Assembly (NCBI RefSeq): GCF_013359725.1
Contig: NZ_JABFMW010000035.1
Span: forward strand, 1-38,340
Origin: Pseudarthrobacter sp. C4D7
GTDB taxonomy: Bacteria; Actinomycetota; Actinomycetes; Actinomycetales; Micrococcaceae
DNA: 38,340 bases
Reading direction: 5' to 3'
The notes beneath the pieces are model-generated. The model ran no database searches, was not told the DNA's origin, and saw only the letters and a program-made list of their open reading frames with translations. Shown one piece after another: positions 32,847 through 38,340 of this stretch (the stretch's first letter is position 1; each line of letters starts with the position of its first letter). The position numbers were made by a program, and so were the translations under genes.

Positions 32847-34184
32847 ATGACCCACACCATCCAGCCCAACAATCCGGAGGCTACCCCTGCCCCGGACACC
32901 ACGGACATTCCCGCAGCACCGGCACCTGCCACGGCTCCGTCGTCGTCAGCCGTTCCCGCAGCCCTGAAGCGGCGCGTCCCCAAATACTCGGACCTGGCGC
33001 CCCTCATGCAGTTCAAGAAGCCGGAGTTCAGCAAAACGGCGCGGCTCCAGCGGGCCAGTACCATCTGGGAGCTGCGCGACATCGCTAAACGCCGCACCCC
33101 GAAGGCGCCCTTCGACTACACGGACGGCGCCGCTGAAGAGGAGATCACGCTGCGGCGTGCCCGCCAGGCTTTCCTGGACATCGAGTTCCGGCCCGGCATC
33201 CTGCGCAACGTCTCCAGCATCGACCTCAGCACCGAGATCCTGGGCAAGCCGTCCCGGCTGCCGGTCGGCATCGCCCCCACCGGCTTCACCCGGATGATGC
33301 AGTCCGAGGGCGAGTACGCCGGATCGCAGGCCGCCGAGGCCGCCGGCATCCCCTACACCCTGTCCACCATGGGCACCGCCTCCATCGAGGACGTCGCCGC
33401 CGCCGCGCCCAACGGCCGCAACTGGTTCCAGCTGTACCTGTGGACTGACCGGGACCGGTCCCTGGAGCTGATCGAGCGTGCCGCCAGGGCAGGCAATGAC
33501 ACCCTGATGGTCACCGTGGACACGGCCGTGGCCGGCGCCCGCCTCCGTGACGTCCGGAACGGGATGACTATCCCGCCCGCACTGACCGTCAAAACGGTCC
33601 TTGATGCGTCCTACCGGCCCGCCTGGTGGTTCAACTTCCTGACCCACGAGCCGCTCACGTTCGCGTCACTGTCCCGCTACACCGGCACGGTGGCGGACCT
33701 GATCAACTCGATGTTCGATCCCACCCTGACGTTCGAGGACCTGGACTGGCTGCGCGAAACCTGGAAGGGCAAGCTGGTGGTCAAGGGCATCCAGACCGTG
33801 GAGGACGCCCGCCGCGTGGTGGACCACGGCGCTGACGGGGTCATCCTGTCCAACCACGGCGGCCGCCAGCTGGACCGGGCCCCCATCCCGTTCCACTTGC
33901 TCCCCGAGGTCAAGCAGGCCTTCGCCGCGGACAACACCGATGCCGCCATCATCCTGGACACCGGCATCATGAGTGGCGCGGACATTGTGGCGGCGCTGGC
34001 CCTGGGCGCCGATTTCACGCTGATCGGCCGGGCGTACCTCTATGGCCTGATGGCCGGCGGACGCGCCGGTGTGGACCGGACCCTGCAGATTTTGGAAAAG
34101 GACATGGCGCGCACCATGGCGTTGCTGGGTGCCGGCAGCGTCTCCGAGCTCACCCCGGACCACGTGCGGCTGCTGGCCCGCTAG
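32847..34184 (+). CDS. lldD: FMN-dependent alpha-hydroxy-acid dehydrogenase, probable L-lactate dehydrogenase
   Basis: A 445-residue flavoenzyme. A Pro/Ala/Thr-rich tail of about 45 residues precedes the barrel. Active-site residues typical of the family are present: Y91 ('DYTDGAAEEE'), Y197 ('QLYLWTD'), D225, K313, H337 and R340 in 'SNHGGRQLD'. It should oxidise L-lactate to pyruvate, passing electrons to the quinone pool; glycolate- or mandelate-type substrates are alternatives. ATG 32847 has an AGGAGG site; the open frame runs back to 32799 through the operators. The divergent FadR-type regulator supports a lactate-responsive role. L-lactate can also come from rhamnose or fucose breakdown, which links it loosely to the island. 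Confidence 0.92.
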   Translation: MTHTIQPNNPEATPAPDTTDIPAAPAPATAPSSSAVPAALKRRVPKYSDLAPLMQFKKPEFSKTARLQRASTIWELRDIAKRRTPKAPFDYTDGAAEEEITLRRARQAFLDIEFRPGILRNVSSIDLSTEILGKPSRLPVGIAPTGFTRMMQSEGEYAGSQAAEAAGIPYTLSTMGTASIEDVAAAAPNGRNWFQLYLWTDRDRSLELIERAARAGNDTLMVTVDTAVAGARLRDVRNGMTIPPALTVKTVLDASYRPAWWFNFLTHEPLTFASLSRYTGTVADLINSMFDPTLTFEDLDWLRETWKGKLVVKGIQTVEDARRVVDHGADGVILSNHGGRQLDRAPIPFHLLPEVKQAFAADNTDAAIILDTGIMSGADIVAALALGADFTLIGRAYLYGLMAGGRAGVDRTLQILEKDMARTMALLGAGSVSELTPDHVRLLAR

Positions 34185-34186
34185 GC

Positions 34187-34792
34187 CTACTTCTTGCGCC
34201 CGAATTTGGGCAGGGCGGGAAGGTTGGCCAGCAGGTCGGCTGCCTTGGTGGCGGCCCGGCCAACGGTCCGCCCAATCTGCTGCGGAACCGTGTCGTCACT
34301 CAGCGGGGCGGCGGTTCCACCGGGGATCACGACGGCGGGGCTCAGCTCGGCTCCTTCCCTCACCAGGACAGGAGCCGGCAGGTCGGCGCGGGCTGCCTGC
34401 GCCGCAGCCGGCTCCGCGGTCCGGCGGGCCGGCGGCAGGGAGGCGGCCGCTGCCGCGACGCCTTCCTGCACGTGGGCGGGCACCGCGGGGGCTGGGGCCG
34501 CCGGACCGGTGGCTGCTGCGGTGGCGCCAGGGCCGACGTCGAACGTTCCCAACCAGCTGGCGATGCCCTCCAGGGGGCCCCGGTTCAAGGCGTAATAGCG
34601 CTTCTGGCCCTGTGCACGCATGCTGACCAGCTGTGCTTCCCGGAGGACTTTCAGGTGCTTGGAAATGGTGGGCTGGCTCGCCGCCAACTCCTCCACCAGT
34701 TCCCCCACGGCTTTGTCGCCTGCCCGAAGGGCCACCAGGATGTCCCGCCGGGTGGATTCCGCTATGACGGCAAATACGTCGTCTGTCACCAT
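34187..34792 (-). CDS. ArsR-family regulator with a long Ala/Pro-rich tail
   Basis: Residues 1-85 are a compact ArsR winged helix ('ESTRRDILVALRAGDKAVGELVEELAASQPTISKHLKVLREAQLV'). The remaining ~115 residues are Ala/Pro-rich and end in a basic patch ('LPKFGRKK'), unusual for this family (about 100 residues). No CxC or other metal-site cysteines are visible, so a non-metal signal is more likely. The start is uncertain: ATG 34792, GTG 34789 (GGGAGG four bases upstream) or ATG 34831; the longest would cover the palindrome at 34807-34820. It stops 2 bp from the convergent lldD stop. Confidence 0.82.
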   Translation of the reverse strand: MVTDDVFAVIAESTRRDILVALRAGDKAVGELVEELAASQPTISKHLKVLREAQLVSMRAQGQKRYYALNRGPLEGIASWLGTFDVGPGATAAATGPAAPAPAVPAHVQEGVAAAAASLPPARRTAEPAAAQAARADLPAPVLVREGAELSPAVVIPGGTAAPLSDDTVPQQIGRTVGRAATKAADLLANLPALPKFGRKK

Positions 34793-34806
34793 GCCTCCCA
34801 CCCTAG

Positions 34807-34820
34807 CGACATATACGTCG
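34807..34820. promoter_or_regulatory. Imperfect palindrome before the ArsR gene
   Basis: CGACATATACGTCG is a 14-bp inverted repeat with one mismatched pair, just upstream of the preferred ArsR start. The position and AT-rich centre fit an ArsR-type autoregulatory operator. Confidence 0.4.
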
Positions 34821-34861
34821 AAAGGCATCAACTATTTCGGCCGTACAAACTTCCCGCCGGG

Positions 34862-36076
34862 CTAGTCGAACCAGGGATCCAGCCCGTGCAGCGGAAATAC
34901 TGCCTTTCGGGTGGCCATGACGGTGCGGTCAACGGCGTCGTTGGGGTCGAAGCCCACTTCCCAGGAGCGCCACCAGAGTTCCACGTCGTCCCCCATGAGG
35001 GCCGGCGCCTCCCTGCCGAACTTCTCCATCACATACTGCCGCCAGTCCGCCGGCACAGGGGTCCGCAACGGCACCGGCCGTCCGGCCGCGATGGCCACCA
35101 GGTGGCTCCAGGCGCGTGGCACCACATCCAGCACGTTGTAGCCCCCGCCGCCGGTGGCGATCCAGCGGCCGCCGCAATAGCGCTCGGCCAGGTGGCCGAC
35201 GGCGGTTGCCGCCTCGCGCTGCCCGTCAACGCTGAGGTTGAGGTGCGTGAGGGGGTCGCTGCGGTGCGAGTCGCAACCGTGCTGGCTGACGATCACCCCG
35301 GGTTCAAAGGCCCCCACCAGTTGCGGGACCACGGCATAGAAGGCCCGCAGCCAGCCGGCGTCGGAGGTGCCTGCGGGCAGGGCGACGTTCACGGCTGTTC
35401 CTTCAGCCGCCGGGCCGCCGATTTCGTTGGCAAATCCGGTTCCGGGAAAGAGGGTCAGCCCTGTCTCGTGCAGCGAGAGCGTGAGGACCCGGGGATCATC
35501 CCAGAAGATGTTCTGGGTGCCGTCCCCGTGGTGGGCGTCGACGTCGATATACGCCACTTTGTCTACGCCGCCGTCGAGCAGCTTCTGTACGGCCATCGCG
35601 GCGTCGTTGTAGATGCAGAACCCGCTGGCCCGTTCGCGGGCGGCGTGGTGCATGCCGCCGCCGAAGTTAACGGCATGCACGGCCGAGCCGTCCAGCACGC
35701 GCTGGGCAGCCAGCAACGAGCCGCCGGCCAGCCGGGCTGCGGCCTCGTGCATTCCGGCAAACGCGGGATCGTCCTCGGTTCCCAGCCCGCGCGCCTCATC
35801 GGGCTGGGTGGGGTCCGCACTGACCCGGCGCACAGCCGCCACGTAGTCAGGTGAGTGGACGGACTCCAACGCCGCGTCGGAAGCCACCTCGGGCGCCGCC
35901 AGCTCCACGTGGTCCAGGTCGAAGAGCCCCAGGCTGCGGGAGAGCCGCGCGGTAAGGTCCATCCGCTCCGGGGCCATGGGGTGGCCGGCACCGAAGTTGT
36001 AAGCTGTCATGTCAGGACTCCACGCAACCATTGTTGGCGGCGCGGGCTGGCTGAGTCCGGGCAGGTATGTCATCAA
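34862..36076 (-). CDS. acuC: AcuC-like acetoin-utilization protein (histone-deacetylase family)
   Basis: A 404-residue zinc-dependent deacetylase-fold protein. The zinc ligands are in 'DVDAHHGDGT' (Asp, His) and the second Asp is in 'GCDSHRSDPL'. The HH pair is in 'GGGMHHAARERASGFCIYND', and the catalytic Tyr is in 'GGGGYNV'. The opening 'WSPDMTAYNFGAGHPMAPERMDL' matches the AcuC branch, which deacetylates and activates acetyl-CoA synthetase in Bacillus. ATG 36076 has no clear ribosome site; ATG 36031 is an alternative. It is divergent from the potassium-transport genes. Confidence 0.88.
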   Translation of the reverse strand: MMTYLPGLSQPAPPTMVAWSPDMTAYNFGAGHPMAPERMDLTARLSRSLGLFDLDHVELAAPEVASDAALESVHSPDYVAAVRRVSADPTQPDEARGLGTEDDPAFAGMHEAAARLAGGSLLAAQRVLDGSAVHAVNFGGGMHHAARERASGFCIYNDAAMAVQKLLDGGVDKVAYIDVDAHHGDGTQNIFWDDPRVLTLSLHETGLTLFPGTGFANEIGGPAAEGTAVNVALPAGTSDAGWLRAFYAVVPQLVGAFEPGVIVSQHGCDSHRSDPLTHLNLSVDGQREAATAVGHLAERYCGGRWIATGGGGYNVLDVVPRAWSHLVAIAAGRPVPLRTPVPADWRQYVMEKFGREAPALMGDDVELWWRSWEVGFDPNDAVDRTVMATRKAVFPLHGLDPWFD

Positions 36077-36177
36077 TCACAGGCTACCCGAGCCCGCACC
36101 GCCGCCGGCCCGGCCATGACGCAGTCTTTAGTGGTTTACTACTGAAGGAAGCCGTTTCGACCGAGGAAAAGCCACAC

Positions 36178-37611
36178 ATGACGCAAAGCCAGTCGAGGCC
36201 CCGGACTCCGGCCCCCTGGCACCCCCCGGCGCAGGAGCGGGAGGGCCTCTGGATCTTCACGCGGCTGCGCGATTTCATCGATGACATTGCCAACACCTCT
36301 CCCGCACGGCTGGCGCTGACCGCGTTTGCCGCCGTCTGCACGGTGTTCACCTTCCTGCTCTCCCTGCCGGTTTCCTCAGCCGACGGAACTCCCACCCCTG
36401 TCCACCAGGCCCTGTTCACTGCCGTCTCGGCCGTGTGCGTCACGGGACTCACGGTGGTGTCGACGGCGGTCCACTGGTCCTTCTTCGGCCAGTTGGTGAT
36501 CCTGGTGGGCATCTTCATCGGTGGCCTGGGCACGCTGACCCTGGCGTCGCTGCTGGCGCTCATGGTGAGCAAGCGGCTGGGTGTCCGCGGCAAGATCATT
36601 GCCGCCGAGTCCATGAACAACGCCGGCCGCCTGGGTGAGGTGGGTACGCTGCTGCGGATCGTTATCACCACGTCGGTGGTCATCGAGGCCATCCTGGCAC
36701 TGGCCCTGATCCCGCGCTTCCTTACCTTGGGCGAGCCGTTCTGGCAGTCTGTCTGGCACGGTGTCTTCTACGCCATTTCATCGTTCAACAACGCCGGCTT
36801 CACCCCGCACTCGGACGGCATCGTGCCCTACGAAACGGACCTGTGGATCCTCATCCCCCTGATGGTGGGCGTCTTCCTGGGCAGCCTGGGCTTTCCCGTG
36901 GTGATGGTCCTGCAGCAGAACGGGCTGAACTGGAAAAGGTGGAACCTCCACACCAAGCTCACCATCCAGGTTTCACTCATCCTGCTCGCCGCGGGCACGT
37001 TCCTGTGGGCCCTGATGGAGTGGGACAACGCGCGGACCATCGGGCCGATGGGCCTCGGTGACAAGATCACCCACTCCCTGTTCGCCTCGGTCATGACGCG
37101 TTCGGGCGGCTTCAACCTGGTGGACCAGAACCACATGGAATCCACCACCAAGCTGCTCACCGACGCGCTGATGTTCGCCGGCGGCGGGTCGGCGTCGACG
37201 GCGGGCGGCATCAAGGTGACCACGATCGCCGTCATGTTCCTTGCAATCATTGCCGAGGCCCGCGGCGATGCCGATGTGAAGGTGTACGGCCGGACTATTC
37301 CACAGGGCACCATGCGGGTGGCCATCTCCGTGATCGTTGCCGGCGCCACCTTGGTCTCCGTCTCCGCTTTCCTGCTCCTGCAGTTCAGCGGCGCGTCCCT
37401 GGACCGGGTGCTGTTCGAGACGATTTCGGCTTTCGCCACCGTTGGCCTGAGTACCGGCCTCAGCGCCGAGGTGCCGCCCGAGGGCGTCTACGTCCTCACG
37501 GCCCTCATGTTCGCCGGCCGCGTGGGCACCGTAACCCTCGCTGCTGCCCTGGCCCTGCGCCAGCGCAGCCAGCTGTACCACTACCCCGAAGAGAGGCCGA
37601 TCATTGGCTAG
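36178..37611 (+). CDS. ktrB: KtrB/TrkH-family potassium uptake channel subunit
   Basis: A 477-residue membrane protein of the TrkH/KtrB family. The four pore-loop repeats can be read: 'AVCVTGLTVV', 'SSFNNAGFTPHS', 'MTRSGGFNLVD' and 'ATVGLSTGLS', each with the selectivity-filter Gly. 'FAGGGSASTAGGIKVTT' is the gating-loop region. The length and lack of extra N-terminal helices fit KtrB more than TrkH. The frame extends to 36067, but ATG 36178 with GAGGA upstream gives a normal N-terminus. The partner ktrA overlaps its end by 8 bp. Confidence 0.9.
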   Translation: MTQSQSRPRTPAPWHPPAQEREGLWIFTRLRDFIDDIANTSPARLALTAFAAVCTVFTFLLSLPVSSADGTPTPVHQALFTAVSAVCVTGLTVVSTAVHWSFFGQLVILVGIFIGGLGTLTLASLLALMVSKRLGVRGKIIAAESMNNAGRLGEVGTLLRIVITTSVVIEAILALALIPRFLTLGEPFWQSVWHGVFYAISSFNNAGFTPHSDGIVPYETDLWILIPLMVGVFLGSLGFPVVMVLQQNGLNWKRWNLHTKLTIQVSLILLAAGTFLWALMEWDNARTIGPMGLGDKITHSLFASVMTRSGGFNLVDQNHMESTTKLLTDALMFAGGGSASTAGGIKVTTIAVMFLAIIAEARGDADVKVYGRTIPQGTMRVAISVIVAGATLVSVSAFLLLQFSGASLDRVLFETISAFATVGLSTGLSAEVPPEGVYVLTALMFAGRVGTVTLAAALALRQRSQLYHYPEERPIIG

Positions 37612-38290
37612 TTCCACAGACGCCCCCCGGCGCCCTGCCCATAACGCTCCGGTCCTGGTGATCGGGCTGGGCCGCTTTGGATCATCCACCGCGGAGCAGC
37701 TGGTCAAGCAGGGCCGGGAAGTGCTCGCCATCGAACGGGACCGGAACCTGGTGCAGAAATGGGCGCCCCTCCTGACCCACGTGGTGGAGGCTGACGCCAC
37801 CAATATTGACGCACTCCGCCAACTTGGCGCGCAGGAGTTCAGCTCCGCCGTCGTGGGCGTGGGCACCTCCATCGAGTCCTCGGTACTGATCACCGTGAAC
37901 CTGGTGGACCTCGGCATCGAGCACCTCTGGGTCAAGGCCATCACGCCCTCGCACGGCAAGATCCTGACCCGCATCGGCGCCAACCACGTCATCTACCCCG
38001 AGGCCGACGCCGGGGTCCGCGCAGCGCACCTGGTCTCCGGGCGCATGCTGGACTTCATAGAATTCGACGACGATTTCGCCATCGTGAAGATGTATCCGCC
38101 GCGCGAAACCGTGGGCTTCACCCTGGACGAGTCGAAGGTCCGTTCCAAGTACGGCGTCACGATCGTGGGCGTGAAGTCGCCGGGCGAGGATTTCACGTAC
38201 GCGCGGCCCGAGACCAAGGTGTCCTCACGGGACATGCTGATCGTCTCCGGCCACGTGGACCTGCTGGAACGGTTCGCGGCCCGGCCCTAG
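37604..38290 (+). CDS. ktrA: KtrA/TrkA-family RCK regulatory subunit of potassium uptake
   Basis: A 228-residue protein with an RCK_N Rossmann domain ('VLVIGLGRFGSSTAEQL', with E44 after strand 2, as in NAD/ATP-binding RCK domains) and a C-terminal TrkA_C domain (about 145-225). A single RCK unit of this length is KtrA-like; TrkA proteins have two. It forms the cytoplasmic gating ring on the KtrB channel. It begins with TTG at 37604 inside the last codons of ktrB, with GAGAGG upstream. It ends 50 bp before the window edge, where nothing further is seen. Confidence 0.9.
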   Translation: MASSTDAPRRPAHNAPVLVIGLGRFGSSTAEQLVKQGREVLAIERDRNLVQKWAPLLTHVVEADATNIDALRQLGAQEFSSAVVGVGTSIESSVLITVNLVDLGIEHLWVKAITPSHGKILTRIGANHVIYPEADAGVRAAHLVSGRMLDFIEFDDDFAIVKMYPPRETVGFTLDESKVRSKYGVTIVGVKSPGEDFTYARPETKVSSRDMLIVSGHVDLLERFAARP

Positions 38291-38340
38291 TTGTAATTCC
38301 CATGGAGGTTGTGAACAGCGTGGCGTGATGTAAAAAGCGA

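Noticed and set aside
32780..33097. N-terminal extension of the GntR regulator frame to 33097.
   Set aside because: It would run through the lldD start and both operators. ATG 32779 begins exactly where GntR proteins normally start.
1..38340. Search for CRISPR arrays, tRNA or rRNA genes, insertion sequences and phage genes.
   Set aside because: No regularly spaced repeats, cloverleaf sequences, transposase or integrase motifs were recognised by reading; a tRNA or covariance-model scan was not possible here.

Overview
The window is high-GC, densely coded DNA that looks like a chromosome segment of an actinobacterium of the Arthrobacter/Pseudarthrobacter type (Micrococcaceae). That assignment is inferred from GC-rich codon use, a DUF222-HNH protein, several GTG starts, sugar ABC importers without their own ATPase, and an AcuC/KtrAB block. 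Most of it (about 0.1-31 kb) is a plant-glycan and sugar-acid catabolic island; the right end (32-38 kb) holds ordinary metabolic and potassium-uptake genes.

Left block (0.1-12.9 kb): a YesL-type membrane protein faces a rightward pair made of a Gfo/Idh/MocA oxidoreductase and a large GH78 alpha-L-rhamnosidase. They converge on a leftward operon encoding a Tat-type sugar-binding lipoprotein, two ABC permeases, a second small membrane protein and an MFS transporter. A GH42 beta-galactosidase diverges from that operon. A DUF222-HNH protein and a GNAT acetyltransferase follow (13.0-15.1 kb).

Middle block (15.2-24.7 kb): two different sugar-binding lipoproteins flank a single permease pair. The right-hand lipoprotein heads a tightly packed rightward operon encoding an alpha/beta-hydrolase, a Gfo/Idh oxidoreductase fused to a DUF6807 (PmoA-like) domain, and an M24-fold protein that has lost most metal ligands. 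This operon is the best candidate for an undescribed system. It ends at a strong bidirectional terminator.

Right catabolic block (24.7-32.0 kb): a leftward five-gene operon (Gfo/Idh dehydrogenase, extended SDR, KdgD, mandelate-racemase-type dehydratase, aldehyde dehydrogenase) reads as an oxidative uronate/aldarate route to 2-oxoglutarate. A LacI-family regulator diverges from it. LacI-type palindromes (GAAAnCGnTTTC) lie before this operon, the regulator, both middle-block lipoproteins and the left-block promoters, so one regulator may control the whole island. A second, related operator form is found only in the left block.

Right end (32.0-38.3 kb): a GntR/FadR regulator with two clear TGGT-N3-ACCA operators diverges from an FMN-dependent L-lactate dehydrogenase. 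Then come an ArsR regulator with a long tail, an AcuC-like deacetylase, and a KtrB/KtrA potassium uptake pair. No rRNA, tRNA, CRISPR array or insertion sequence was seen.
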